A DNA stretch of 64,000 nt. Source: Hydrocarboniphaga sp965279055 (GTDB lineage: Bacteria > Pseudomonadota > Gammaproteobacteria > Nevskiales > Nevskiaceae). The position numbers and the translations under genes are program-made. Below are positions 1-8,707 of the stretch, piece by piece; positions within the stretch are counted from its first letter, which is position 1; each line of letters opens with the position of its first letter. Location: contig NZ_OZ257125.1 in the NCBI RefSeq assembly GCF_965279055.1, positions 1,922,001 to 1,986,000 of the forward strand. Reading direction: 5' to 3'. The notes under the pieces were generated by a model. It was not told the DNA's origin. It saw only the letters and a list, made by a program, of their open reading frames with translations, and did not search any database.

Positions 1-34
1 CATATTGACAGTATAGTTCAATATGTGAACTAAT
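1..34 (+). promoter_or_regulatory. Promoter with operator copy A (regulon motif) for the VOC dioxygenase
   Basis: Positions 1-25 form a perfect inverted repeat (CATATTGA, 9-bp spacer, TCAATATG). Read on the minus strand it contains TTGAAC-N5-TGTCAATATG, the motif also found at 3684, 5351-5390, 18812 and 22242. On the plus strand it provides a TTGACA -35 (5-10), an 18-bp spacer and ACTAAT (29-34) as a weak -10. A short hairpin (GTCCAG 55-60, CTGGAC 65-70) follows just before the ribosome binding site. Regulator binding is inferred from the motif's recurrence. Confidence 0.6.
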
Positions 35-83
35 GGCCGCCTAAAACGAGGGCGGTCCAGCCGCCTGGACCCGAGGAGAGATG

Positions 84-1016
84 ATGGGAGTTGTTGCTCA
101 GGACATCGCGTATGTCCGGTATGCCGCCCCGGATCTGGAGCGCATGGAAGTCTTCCTGCGTGATTTCGGGCTTACGCGAGTGCTGCGCACCGAGCGGGCC
201 CTGTACATGCGTGGCATCGGCCCCGAGCCCTTTGTGCATGTGACGGAGCTGGGCGAGGCGGCCGCGCTGGGCTTTGGCCTCAAGGCGGCGAGTGTGGACG
301 ACCTCCAGCGGCTCGCGGCGCTAAGGGGCGTCGACGTGCATGACAGCGACGAACCGGCCGGTGGCCAGCGCGTCACACTGGTTGATCCGGATGGATTCCG
401 TGTCGATTTCGTATGGGGTGCCACGCCGCATGCGGCGCTGCCGGCGAAACCAGCCGAAGCGCTCAACAGTACCGGCATGCGGCGCCGCCTGAATACCAAG
501 CAACGCTTCCAGAGCGGTCCGTCGCACGTGATGCGCCTGGGTCATGTGGTGTTGAAGGTCCGCGACTTTGGTGCATCGCAGGCGTTCTACAGTTCCGTCT
601 TCGGCATGCGCGCTGCCGCCAGCTACTACGCGAATGATCCGGCTCAGACGCTGATGGCGTTCATGCGCTGTGGCCTGGGCCAGACATTTACCGATCACCA
701 CACCCTGGGAATTCACGAGGTTCCGAACAGCCGCGGCATCGAGCACAGCGCGTTCGAGGTTGTCGACTGGGATGATCTGTGTGTCGGCAACACGCACCTG
801 ACGCAGAAAGGCTACGAGCATTCCTGGGGCATTGGCCGCCACCTCGAAGGCAGCCAGATCTTCGACTACTGGCGTGATCCGTTTGGCAACAAGATCGAGC
901 ACTGGACCGATGGTGATTCGATCAACGACGACTATCACGCGGCTCACTCTCAGCTGAATCCGGATGACGCGTCGCAGTGGTCACCGCCGCTGCCGCCTAA
1001 TCTATTTCCGAACTAA
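84..1016 (+). CDS. Extradiol ring-cleavage dioxygenase, VOC superfamily (paralogue 1)
   Basis: This is a two-module vicinal-oxygen-chelate protein of about 310 residues, the usual size of type I extradiol dioxygenases that open catechol-like rings next to the hydroxyls using Fe(II). The N-terminal module (about 5-115) is the degenerate copy. The C-terminal module carries the metal ligands: His in MRLGHVVLK (about 153), His in FTDHHTLGIHE (about 222) and Glu in NKIEHWTDGD (about 273). The gene at 17836 is a clear paralogue with the same motifs. The FAH-family hydrolase just downstream fits processing of the ring-opened product. GAGGAG at 73-78 spaces better for the ATG at 84 than the one at 81. 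The substrate cannot be read from sequence. Confidence 0.85.
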   Translation: MGVVAQDIAYVRYAAPDLERMEVFLRDFGLTRVLRTERALYMRGIGPEPFVHVTELGEAAALGFGLKAASVDDLQRLAALRGVDVHDSDEPAGGQRVTLVDPDGFRVDFVWGATPHAALPAKPAEALNSTGMRRRLNTKQRFQSGPSHVMRLGHVVLKVRDFGASQAFYSSVFGMRAAASYYANDPAQTLMAFMRCGLGQTFTDHHTLGIHEVPNSRGIEHSAFEVVDWDDLCVGNTHLTQKGYEHSWGIGRHLEGSQIFDYWRDPFGNKIEHWTDGDSINDDYHAAHSQLNPDDASQWSPPLPPNLFPN

Positions 1017-1056
1017 GCCCCACCTCCCCATTTTCTACAGACAGGCTCATTGACTG

Positions 1057-1926
1057 ATGAAACTCGCAACGTTTACCCATGCCGGCAAAACCCGTATTGG
1101 CAAGATCATCGACGATCGCATCATCGATCTATCGGCGGCGGCGCCCGATCTGCCCACCGACATGGTGGACTTTCTGGTTGCCGGTAAAGAGGCCATGGCG
1201 GCGGCCGCGCGTGTCGTCGAAGGTCCCTCACTTTCGCTCAACGAAGTCAAGCTGGAGGCTCCGGTGCTGAGGCCGCGCAAGTTTCTGGCAGTAGGCTTCA
1301 ACTTCCACGACCATGTCGAGGAAGTGCTGAAGGTGAAGCCGGACATGCAGCTGCCGAAAGTGCCGGTGTTCTTCAACAAGCAGGTGACGTCGATCAACGC
1401 GCCTTATGGCAGCATCGATCTGCCGAGCGTGTCCAAGGAATTGGACTACGAGGTGGAGCTGGCGGTCGTGATCGGCAAGCGTTGCCGGCATGTATCCGCT
1501 GAAAACGCGCTTGAGGTGATCGCCGGCTACTGCGTCTGCAACGACGTCAGCGTTCGCGACTGGCAGCTGGCCTCGCCGACAACGACGATGGGCAAGAGCT
1601 TCGACACGCATGGTCCGATCGGCCCGTGGATCACGACGCCGGACGAGACCGGCCCCGTCGAGTCGCTGTGGATGCGAACCTGGGTCAACGGCGAAGTTCG
1701 CCAGGACGGCAGCATGAGCACGATGGTGCACAGCATCGGCCGTCAGATCGAATACCTCTCGGGCGCCTTTACGCTGGAGCCGGGCGACATCATTGCCACC
1801 GGCACGGTGGCCGGTGTCGGCGTGCTGATGAATCCGCAGACCTTCCTGAAGGAAGGCGACGTCGTGCGCGTCGAGGTCGAGAAGCTGGGGCATCTCGAAC
1901 ATACCGTCGTGCGCGAGCGCGTCTGA
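1057..1926 (+). CDS. Fumarylacetoacetate hydrolase (FAH) family protein
   Basis: The 289-residue protein has the FAH C-terminal fold, with the metal-binding acidic cluster in the LDYEVELAVVIGKR segment (about 126-139) and the usual family phrases GFNFHDHVEE, NDVSVRDWQ and GDIIATGT. Members hydrolyse or decarboxylate 2-oxo acids and acylpyruvates made by aromatic ring cleavage. It lies 40 bp after the extradiol dioxygenase on the same strand and is probably cotranscribed with it, so it likely acts on that product. Exact chemistry (hydrolysis, decarboxylation or isomerisation) cannot be assigned. Confidence 0.85.
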   Translation: MKLATFTHAGKTRIGKIIDDRIIDLSAAAPDLPTDMVDFLVAGKEAMAAAARVVEGPSLSLNEVKLEAPVLRPRKFLAVGFNFHDHVEEVLKVKPDMQLPKVPVFFNKQVTSINAPYGSIDLPSVSKELDYEVELAVVIGKRCRHVSAENALEVIAGYCVCNDVSVRDWQLASPTTTMGKSFDTHGPIGPWITTPDETGPVESLWMRTWVNGEVRQDGSMSTMVHSIGRQIEYLSGAFTLEPGDIIATGTVAGVGVLMNPQTFLKEGDVVRVEVEKLGHLEHTVVRERV

Positions 1927-2232
1927 GCAAAGGGGGACATCGGTCGGGACTGCCGCCCCCGACCGAGCTGGTTCCAGGAGCGTTAGCCGACACCGTCGGT
2001 GGCGAGGTACTTCCCAAGCCGAGCGTTCGCAAGGCATTTTCGGCCCGCAAGCTCAGGAGTGCCGCGCACGCATTCCTTGCTTGTCGGCCCGGCCCCACTG
2101 CAATGCCACCGCGCGCCGACATCGTCGAATTTTACGATTCTTTACGCTTTGTCTGAGCGTTCTTAACCTTGGTGATCGCTAGCCTGACGTGCCGCGTAAC
2201 TACCATGCAGCATCGGAGAGAGTGACCTCGCC
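1927..2232. other. Intergenic stretch without a recognised feature
   Basis: About 300 bp separate the FAH gene from the membrane regulator. I see no convincing gene, repeat or strong terminator. The promoter of the next gene presumably lies near its 3' end, but no clear -35/-10 pair was found. Confidence 0.5.
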
Positions 2233-3621
2233 ATGCTGGATTCTGAACTGCTATTTACCCATGCCGAACGCATTCGCGCTAGCGCGATGCTGGGGCAGAC
2301 GGGCCAATTGCCCAAGCTTTTCGACTACTTCGTCGAATGCGCCAGCGCCGGTCGCGTCCCGAAGGAAATCGAACTGGCGGTCGAAGTGTTCGGAAAAAAG
2401 GCAGACTTCGAGACCGGGCAGGATGCGGTGGTGCGCGTCTACATCCACAAACTGCGTCGCAAGCTGGACGATTACTACGCGAGCCTGGGACATCAGGAGT
2501 CGCAGAAGCTGACGATCCCGAAAGGCGATTACCGCCTGGTCATGGAGTCGCGTTCGCTGGCGCAGGCGCCGCAGCTTGCCGATATGCCAGCCAGCCAGAC
2601 GGATGATGATGGCGTGTTGCCGGCGATGCTCCCTGCGCCGCCGCCGACGGTGCCGCCACCGACGCATCCAGCCGTGGCGACAGTGCCGCCGAGGCGTTAC
2701 TGGCTGCCGTGGGCGATCGGCGCTATCGCTGCCTTGCTGGTCGTCAACATCGCGCTATTGCTGTATGGATATTCGTTGTTCCCGGCCGGCGATCGCGAGC
2801 TCACGCGCGTGCAGCACAGCGCGCTCTGGCGTGGGCTGCTGGAAGATGACAAGCCGGTGTACGTGGCGGTCGGCGACTACTACATCTTTGGCGAGCTGGA
2901 TGCCGATGGCATGGAGGTGGGCCGCCTGGTCCGCGAGTTCAACATCAACTCCCGGGCCGACCTCGAACAGCATCTGAAGAACAATCCGCGGCTCGCAGAC
3001 CGCTACATGGACCTCGGCTTGCAGTACCTGCCGATCTCCATCGCCTATGCCCTGGACAGCGTGCTGCCGCTGCTCGGCCACAAGAAGGGCAAGGTGCAGA
3101 TGATCCTCGCCTCCGAGCTGACGCCGGAGATCTTGAAATCGGCCCACGTCATCTATATCGGCCTTTTGAGTGGCATGGGCCTTCCCGGGGAGCTGGCATT
3201 CAAGTACTCGCGTTTCCAGATCGGCCATTCGTTCGATGAGCTGGTCGACAAGAAAACGCAGCAGCACTACATGAGTGAAGCGGGCATTACCTACGAATCC
3301 GGAGGTCGCAACACGTATCGCGACTACGGCTACTTTTCGACTTTCCTGGGGCCATCCGGAAATCGGCTCGTCGTCATTTCGGGTACGCGGGACGTCGCCG
3401 TCATGCATGTCGCCGAGGCACTGTCGCACCGCGACGGTGTCGACGAACTGTCGAAACAGGCGGCCGCCGGCGGCAGTTTCGAGGCGCTCTACGCAGTGGA
3501 GGCGATCGACCGCACCAATCTCAACGGCCACCTGTTGCTGGCCAGTGATATCCGCAGCGACGCTTCACCGGGGGTGCAGGCGACGACCGTGGTCGCCGGT
3601 GCCATGACGAGTCCGCACTAG
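2233..3621 (+). CDS. Membrane-anchored regulator with N-terminal winged-helix-like DNA-binding domain
   Basis: Residues 1-105 resemble the N-terminal domain found ahead of sensor or TPR modules in many soil bacteria: a helical segment, then AVEVFGKKADFE, DAVVRVYIHKLRRKLDDYY and a beta-hairpin ending PKGDYRL, which is like the wing of an OmpR/CadC-type fold. A Pro-rich linker (about 110-155), one transmembrane helix (about 157-179, WAIGAIAALLVVNIALLLYGY) and a large periplasmic domain of about 280 residues without recognised motifs follow. The topology is ToxR/CadC-like, so it may sense a periplasmic signal. It stands alone between the dioxygenase pair and the aldehyde dehydrogenase; the target is unknown. 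Confidence 0.6.
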   Translation: MLDSELLFTHAERIRASAMLGQTGQLPKLFDYFVECASAGRVPKEIELAVEVFGKKADFETGQDAVVRVYIHKLRRKLDDYYASLGHQESQKLTIPKGDYRLVMESRSLAQAPQLADMPASQTDDDGVLPAMLPAPPPTVPPPTHPAVATVPPRRYWLPWAIGAIAALLVVNIALLLYGYSLFPAGDRELTRVQHSALWRGLLEDDKPVYVAVGDYYIFGELDADGMEVGRLVREFNINSRADLEQHLKNNPRLADRYMDLGLQYLPISIAYALDSVLPLLGHKKGKVQMILASELTPEILKSAHVIYIGLLSGMGLPGELAFKYSRFQIGHSFDELVDKKTQQHYMSEAGITYESGGRNTYRDYGYFSTFLGPSGNRLVVISGTRDVAVMHVAEALSHRDGVDELSKQAAAGGSFEALYAVEAIDRTNLNGHLLLASDIRSDASPGVQATTVVAGAMTSPH

Positions 3622-3683
3622 CCGCATTTGCTGCACTGCAATCCCCGGTGAAACCGATGAACATCTTGCGCATTCGTATAAAC

Positions 3684-3705
3684 TTGGACTTAAGTGTCAG
3701 TATGA
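3684..3705 (+). promoter_or_regulatory. Operator copy B of the regulon motif, upstream of aldehyde dehydrogenase
   Basis: TTGGAC (3684-3689), five bases, then TGTCAGTATGA (3695-3705) match the spacing and sequence of the other copies exactly. The site is 35 bp before the aldehyde dehydrogenase start. Unlike the other copies it does not overlap a recognisable TTGACA-18-(-10) promoter. Confidence 0.55.
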
Positions 3706-3739
3706 GATAGTCCACTTGGAATCTGGAGGAGAACGAATC

Positions 3740-5191
3740 ATGCGTAACATCGGCTTGTTGATTGGCGGTCGTGACGTGGCGGCTGCGAATGGCGGCACTT
3801 TCGAGCGGCATAACCCGATAAGCGGGGAAGTCGTTTCTCGTGTCGCTGCAGCGACGCTGGAAGATGCGGACGCGGCGGTGGCGGCGGCCAAGGCCGCGTT
3901 TCCGGCCTGGTCGGCGACCACGCCGTCCGAACGCCGCGCCCGCCTTCTGAAAGCGGCGGACCTGCTCGAAGCGCGGACTCCCGAGTTCATCGAAATCGGG
4001 ATATCCGAAACGGGCGCGGTGGCGGGCTGGTACGGCTTCAACGTTGCGCTGGCCGCCAATATCCTGCGCGAGGCCGCAAGTCTGACCACGCAGATCGGCG
4101 GCGAGGTGATTCCATCGAACGTGCCGGGCAGTTTCGCGATGGGCATTCGTCAGCCTGCCGGCGTCGTGCTCGGCATCGCGCCGTGGAATGCGCCGGTCAT
4201 TCTCGGCACGCGCGCCATCGCGATGCCGCTGGCCTGCGGCAACACGGTCGTGCTCAAGGGCTCCGAGCAGACGCCGGGCGTGCATCGCCTGATCGGCACG
4301 GTGCTACAAGCGGCGGGTCTCGGTGATGGTGTCGTCAACGTCGTCCTCAACGCACCGGCCGATGCCGCGAAGCTGGTCGAACGCCTGATCGCCAATCCGG
4401 CGGTGCGCCGTGTCAACTTCACCGGCTCCACGCACGTCGGCCGCATCGTCGGCGAGCTGTCGGCGCGTTACCTCAAGCCCGCCGTTCTGGAGCTTGGCGG
4501 AAAAAACCCGCTGATCGTGCTCGACGATGCCGATATCGATGCCGCGGTCGAGGCCGCTGCGTTCAGCGCGTTCATGAACCAGGGACAGATCTGCATGGCG
4601 GCGGGTCGCGTCATCGTCGACAGCAAAGTGGCGGACAGCTTCGTCGCCAAGCTGGCTGCCAAGGCTGCGACGCTGAAGGTCGGGGATCCGGCTGATTCCT
4701 CATCGGTTCTGGGCTCGCTGATCAGCGTCGAATCAGGCGCTCGCAGCCTTGAACTGATTAGGGATGCGGTCGCCAAGGGTGCGCGGGTCGTCGCCGGTGG
4801 CGGGGTTGAGCAAGCGTTGATGCAGGCCACGGTCGTCGACAGGGTCGATCCCAGCATGCGCCTCTATCAGGAAGAGGCCTTCAGCAACGTTGTCAGCATC
4901 GTCCGCGTCGAAGATGAAGATGCCGCGGTACGCATGGCCAATGACAGCGAATATGGCCTCTCGGCTGCTGTTTTCACGCGAGATATTGCCCGTGGGTTGG
5001 CGGTAGCTAAGCGCATCGAATCCGGCATCTGCCACGTCAACGGGCCTACCGTGCATGACGAGGCGCAGATGCCGTTCGGTGGCGTCAAGTCCAGCGGTTA
5101 CGGCCGATTCGGTGGCAGGGCTTCAATCGCCGAATTCACTGAGCTGCGGTGGATCACGGTGCAGTCTGGCCCTCGGCACTATCCGATCTAG
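3740..5191 (+). CDS. NAD(P)-dependent aromatic aldehyde dehydrogenase
   Basis: This is a full-length member of the aldehyde dehydrogenase superfamily (483 residues). The catalytic Cys is near residue 285 in NQGQICMAAGRV and the general-base Glu near 251 in LELGGKNPL. FTGSTHVGR and the C-terminal EAQMPFGGVKSSGYGRFGG are also present; the latter is typical of salicylaldehyde, vanillin and benzaldehyde dehydrogenases. It would oxidise an aromatic aldehyde to the acid before ring hydroxylation. The start at 3740 is chosen because GGAGGAG lies 9 bp ahead. An upstream in-frame ATG at 3716 would put the Shine-Dalgarno inside the gene. Operator copy B lies just upstream. Confidence 0.9.
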   Translation: MRNIGLLIGGRDVAAANGGTFERHNPISGEVVSRVAAATLEDADAAVAAAKAAFPAWSATTPSERRARLLKAADLLEARTPEFIEIGISETGAVAGWYGFNVALAANILREAASLTTQIGGEVIPSNVPGSFAMGIRQPAGVVLGIAPWNAPVILGTRAIAMPLACGNTVVLKGSEQTPGVHRLIGTVLQAAGLGDGVVNVVLNAPADAAKLVERLIANPAVRRVNFTGSTHVGRIVGELSARYLKPAVLELGGKNPLIVLDDADIDAAVEAAAFSAFMNQGQICMAAGRVIVDSKVADSFVAKLAAKAATLKVGDPADSSSVLGSLISVESGARSLELIRDAVAKGARVVAGGGVEQALMQATVVDRVDPSMRLYQEEAFSNVVSIVRVEDEDAAVRMANDSEYGLSAAVFTRDIARGLAVAKRIESGICHVNGPTVHDEAQMPFGGVKSSGYGRFGGRASIAEFTELRWITVQSGPRHYPI

Positions 5192-5350
5192 CGGCGGGGT
5201 GGGCACCACTCGGTGCCTGCTGCCAGGACTCTCTTTCTAAGCCAACTCCAGCTTTATCCTGATCGCTCGCGAGCCGGTTCCCGCGGGTGACGATGTCGAC
5301 GCATTGCGGTCGCGACTGGAAAAATTATGGATGTCGTATAGAACATAAAA

Positions 5351-5390
5351 GTCACATTGACAGTTCCGTACAGAATGATGTCAAATGTGA
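5351..5390. promoter_or_regulatory. Double operator copy C and promoter of the TonB-dependent receptor
   Basis: Two inward-facing copies of the motif overlap. The minus strand reads CTGTAC-N5-TGTCAATGTGA and the plus strand reads CGTAC, seven bases, TGTCAAATGTGA; together they give an imperfect inverted repeat (CACATTGACA / TGTCAAATGTG). On the plus strand TTGACA (5357-5362) and TCAAAT (5381-5386) are separated by 18 bp, the geometry seen at copies A, D and E. A CCAGAG...CTCTGG hairpin (about 5410-5430) follows in the leader. Confidence 0.6.
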
Positions 5391-5455
5391 TGGTGCGAAA
5401 AGCACGACGCCAGAGGTGATCTCGCTCTGGAAATATAAAAATGGAGGAGAGCGAT

Positions 5456-7813
5456 ATGTCGGAACGTAAGCATCTTGTGTCGTCACTAAGGCTGTTGGCA
5501 GGCGGTTTGGGAATCAGTTCAGCGCTGGCCGTGACCGGCTTCAGCTATGCCCAAGCCGAAGAAGTGCCGGCGTCACCGGTACCGGCGACGCAGCAAAACG
5601 ATGGTCTCCCTGAAAAGGCGCCGACACCGTCGGCGCAGCAAAGCGAGGGCGGGCTCGAGGAGATCATTGTTACGGCCGAGCGCCGGTCGAGCGATGTGCA
5701 GAAGACGGCTACCGCCGTCAGCGTGCGCAGCGGTGAGGATTTGCTGGAGCAGGGCAAGACGACGGTCAGGCAAATCCTGGAAGACATCCCCGCGGTCGTC
5801 GTCAATGAAAACCAGGGAACGTTTGTCGCCGGATCTGATACTGCTGGAAACAACGTTGTCATCCGCGGGATTCAAGCCAACAATCCCGGTGGTAGCAACA
5901 CTTCGCCACCGCCTCCGACAACCGCCATATACACCGACGGTGTCTATGAAGGCATCGGTGGCGGCTACGATCTGGACCGGGTCGAAGTCCTGCGCGGGCC
6001 ACAAGGCACGCTCTATGGGCGCAGTGCGACTTCGGGCGTTGTTTCCACGTACAACAAGAACCCGACTTTCGACCGCTACTCGATGGATGGCACGGCGGAG
6101 TTCGGCAGCTACGCGCTGCAGCACTATACCGGCGCTGTCAACGTGCCGGTCAGTGATACGTTCGCGGTGCGCATCGCGGCAGATGAGTATTTGCGCGATG
6201 GTTACGATTCGGACGTTGGCGGCTCGTACGAAAGGAATTCCGCGCGTCTGAAGATGTTGTTCAAGCCGAGCGAAGATCTCTCCGTTCTGTTCGGTGCTGC
6301 GTACCAGAAAAACCATACGCACACGGGCGGTGAGTCAGGCAAGCTCACTGACGCCAACACCTTCGATTACGTTGCTGTTCCGGTGCGCGGCGGCCAGAAC
6401 ACCTTCGACCAGTACTGGCTGGACATCAACTGGAACCTGGGGCCGGCGACGCTCACGTATCTCCCGTCGCTGCGTCGCTGGGACCAAAACGCGCAGGTCT
6501 ATCAGGACGGTCCGGGTGGCGGTGGTTTGAATCAGAGCGTGAAGACACCGTTCGATCAATTCCAGACCCACGAGTTGCATCTCGCCTCGAACGACGATGG
6601 TGCGATCAAGTGGTTGTTCGGCGGCTTTTACTACGACAACCGTCTACGCAGCACCAACGACATCCGCTGGGATTCGTCAGGTGGTCTGCTGAATCACACA
6701 GAGACTGAGAAGGAAACGAGCAATACCGGCGTCTTCGGCGAGGTGACGTATTCGTTTCTCGATAGATGGCGGCTCACGGGCGGCCTGCGGTACGACTACA
6801 CCAACGTACAGACCGTCCAGGACTACACGAATAACCTGAATTATGCCTGCAATACGCCAATCGCCAGTGGCACCGAGGACTGTCCGGCTGGGCCTCCCAA
6901 TTCGCCCGCCGCCGGTACCGACGCCAATGGTCAGGAGAACAATTCCACGCTGTCACTGACCGGCGAAGATGGAACGCGCCGTTTCTACAACACGACGTAC
7001 AAGCTGCGACTTGAGCACGACCTGACCGACTCCAATCTGCTGTACACGATGGTGTCGACAGGCTTCCTTCCGGGCGACGTGCAGGTCACTGCTACTTCGG
7101 CGAACCAACCGGTCGCGAGCGAGTACGGAACCGAGTCGCTCACCGCATACGAGTTCGGTAGCAAGAACCGCTTTCTTGAGAACCGGCTGCAGCTCAATGG
7201 CTCTGCGTTCTTTTACGACTACGGCGGATTCCGGACTTCCATCAGGCCGGATCCGACGAATCCCGGTACGCAGATCTTGGTGACGGTTCCGGTCAAGGTT
7301 CTGGGTGCCGAGCTGGAGATGTTGTACCAGCTCACGCCGCGAGACCTGCTCAGCTTGAATTACAGCTACGCGGATGCCTATGTCCACGACGCAGAACCGT
7401 TGTATACGGACAACGTTGCTGAAAAGCACGACCTGCCGGGCGCGGTACCACACACGTTCAATACGGCGTACACCCACACTTTCCCGTTACCGGGTGGCTC
7501 GGCGCTCGACTTCCGCGCCGACGCACATTACCGGTCGTCCCATATGCTCGACAACGTCAGCGCTGGTCTCGGCGACGCTGGCCTCAAGTTCACCAGTGTT
7601 GGCGGTGAGTGGACGGGCAACCTGAGCAGCACCTGGCTCTCAAGCGAGGGCAAGTACAGCGTCACGGGCTATGTGCGCAACGTCACCGACAACCGCTACA
7701 AGACGTACGTGCAGCTGCAAAGCCTGCCGAATGATTTCAATCCTGATCCGGTTGCCACCGGTACACAGTATGACCCGCGCACCTTTGGCATCGTGCTGTC
7801 GGCGCGGTACTAA
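5456..7813 (+). CDS. TonB-dependent outer-membrane receptor (aromatic cluster)
   Basis: The 785-residue protein has a signal peptide (about 1-33, ending SYAQA), a short linker, a TonB box EEIIVTAERR (about 65-74), a plug domain with VIRGIQ and VEVLRGPQGTLYG, and a 22-strand-type barrel ending in YDPRTFGIVLSARY with the terminal aromatic residue. Such receptors import bulky substrates across the outer membrane using TonB-ExbBD. Its position among ring-cleavage genes and the shared operator suggest an aromatic or other hydrophobic ligand, but nothing in the sequence proves it. The start at 5456 follows GGAGGAG (5443-5449). Confidence 0.92.
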   Translation: MSERKHLVSSLRLLAGGLGISSALAVTGFSYAQAEEVPASPVPATQQNDGLPEKAPTPSAQQSEGGLEEIIVTAERRSSDVQKTATAVSVRSGEDLLEQGKTTVRQILEDIPAVVVNENQGTFVAGSDTAGNNVVIRGIQANNPGGSNTSPPPPTTAIYTDGVYEGIGGGYDLDRVEVLRGPQGTLYGRSATSGVVSTYNKNPTFDRYSMDGTAEFGSYALQHYTGAVNVPVSDTFAVRIAADEYLRDGYDSDVGGSYERNSARLKMLFKPSEDLSVLFGAAYQKNHTHTGGESGKLTDANTFDYVAVPVRGGQNTFDQYWLDINWNLGPATLTYLPSLRRWDQNAQVYQDGPGGGGLNQSVKTPFDQFQTHELHLASNDDGAIKWLFGGFYYDNRLRSTNDIRWDSSGGLLNHTETEKETSNTGVFGEVTYSFLDRWRLTGGLRYDYTNVQTVQDYTNNLNYACNTPIASGTEDCPAGPPNSPAAGTDANGQENNSTLSLTGEDGTRRFYNTTYKLRLEHDLTDSNLLYTMVSTGFLPGDVQVTATSANQPVASEYGTESLTAYEFGSKNRFLENRLQLNGSAFFYDYGGFRTSIRPDPTNPGTQILVTVPVKVLGAELEMLYQLTPRDLLSLNYSYADAYVHDAEPLYTDNVAEKHDLPGAVPHTFNTAYTHTFPLPGGSALDFRADAHYRSSHMLDNVSAGLGDAGLKFTSVGGEWTGNLSSTWLSSEGKYSVTGYVRNVTDNRYKTYVQLQSLPNDFNPDPVATGTQYDPRTFGIVLSARY

Positions 7814-7896
7814 AAGCGATCAGGCTGATGTGTAAAGCGAAGGACCGTAAGCACCAGAGAGCGTAATTCGAGATGAACTGAAGTAGTTCCGTTTGA

Positions 7897-7939
7897 GTTC
7901 TCCGTCCATGGTGAGTCTTTCAAACCATGGACGGAGAAC
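7897..7939. repeat. Perfect 16-bp inverted repeat (hairpin), possible terminator
   Basis: The arm at 7897-7912 (GTTCTCCGTCCATGGT) is exactly reverse-complementary to 7924-7939, with an 11-base loop. It begins about 85 bp after the receptor stop. No T-tract follows, so it is either an atypical terminator, an RNA-stability hairpin or a dispersed palindrome. Confidence 0.7.
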
Positions 7940-7980
7940 GCTGCGTTGTCGAGGGTCGGTCGGCGTCGCCTGAAAACGCG

Positions 7981-8116
7981 TGTTTGATGTCGTGTGAAGT
8001 ATCAAACCATAGTGAGACTTACCTAAAAAATCAAAGTCGAATTTGGTGGTGAGCAGAGGCCGGGCCAGAGACGATTTCGATCTGGATCTATAAAGACAAG
8101 ATGTGTGGAGAGCGAG
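7981..8116 (+). other. Apparent decayed copy of the receptor promoter and leader
   Basis: From about 8066 the sequence matches the leader of the TonB receptor (5410-5458) in order: CCAGAG, GAT-TCG, TCTGGA, TATAAA and GGAGAGCGA followed by ATG. Upstream lies an inverted repeat (GTTTGAT 7982-7988, ATCAAAC 8001-8007) where the operator would be. No receptor follows, only a 27-codon reading frame. It may be the scar of a lost second receptor or a duplicated regulatory region. Confidence 0.45.
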
Positions 8117-8200
8117 ATGAGCCTTGCTGACGATGTGGCGCGCGCGGACTGCAGCCGGCGGCGTCCCTGCCTGCAGATGTCGAATCCGAGTTTTCTGTAG
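8117..8200 (+). CDS. Small reading frame after the duplicated leader
   Basis: The reading frame encodes 27 residues starting MSLADDVARADC. GGAGAG lies 5 bp before the ATG and it stops 8 bp before the next gene. It is not recognised, and could be a leader peptide coupled to the following membrane gene or the residue of a deleted gene. Confidence 0.25.
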   Translation: MSLADDVARADCSRRRPCLQMSNPSFL

Positions 8201-8208
8201 AGATCACC

Positions 8209-8706
8209 ATGTCACTTGAGAGCATTTCCGGCTGGTTGGCGACGACGCCGGCGAGTCTGACGTTTCAGACCATTACGTGGGTGATTCCCACGGTGCAGAC
8301 GCTGCATATCCTGGCGATTGCCGTGGTGATTTCCGCGATCCTGATGATGGACCTGCGGGTGCTGGGTCTGGCGATGTCGGGCCAGCCGACGGCGGCGGTG
8401 GCGCATCGTTTCCTGCCGTGGGTGTGGTGCACGGTGGTCGTGCTGCTGATCTCGGGTGCGATCCTGATTGTCGCCGAGCCGGGCCGTTCGCTGCCGAACT
8501 CGACCTTCCAGCTCAAGATGGTCCTGCTGATTGCCGTGCTGCTGGTGACGGCGGTGTTCCAGCAGGGGCTGCGCCGCGATCCGCTGTTCTGGGAACGCAA
8601 CGCCGCGCTTCGCCTCGGCGGGCGGCTGCTCGCCGTGGTGTCGCTGTTCCTGTGGGTCGGCATCGTCTTCGCCGGCCGCTGGATCGCCTACAGCATGGAG
8701 GGCTGA
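8209..8706 (+). CDS. Four-helix inner-membrane protein, DUF6644-like (copy 1)
   Basis: The 165-residue protein has four predicted transmembrane helices and no signal peptide. The phrase QTLHILAIAVVISAILMMDLRVLGLA in helix 1 is matched in the next gene by ECLHVLMIAVMVGTIAIVDLRLLGIA, and both end in GRWI. The conserved His in the first helix could bind haem or a quinone, but this is speculation. It is followed after 1 bp by its paralogue and then by cytochrome b561, so the group may form a membrane redox unit. No member has a function known to me. Confidence 0.7.
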   Translation: MSLESISGWLATTPASLTFQTITWVIPTVQTLHILAIAVVISAILMMDLRVLGLAMSGQPTAAVAHRFLPWVWCTVVVLLISGAILIVAEPGRSLPNSTFQLKMVLLIAVLLVTAVFQQGLRRDPLFWERNAALRLGGRLLAVVSLFLWVGIVFAGRWIAYSMEG

Positions 8707-8707
8707 C

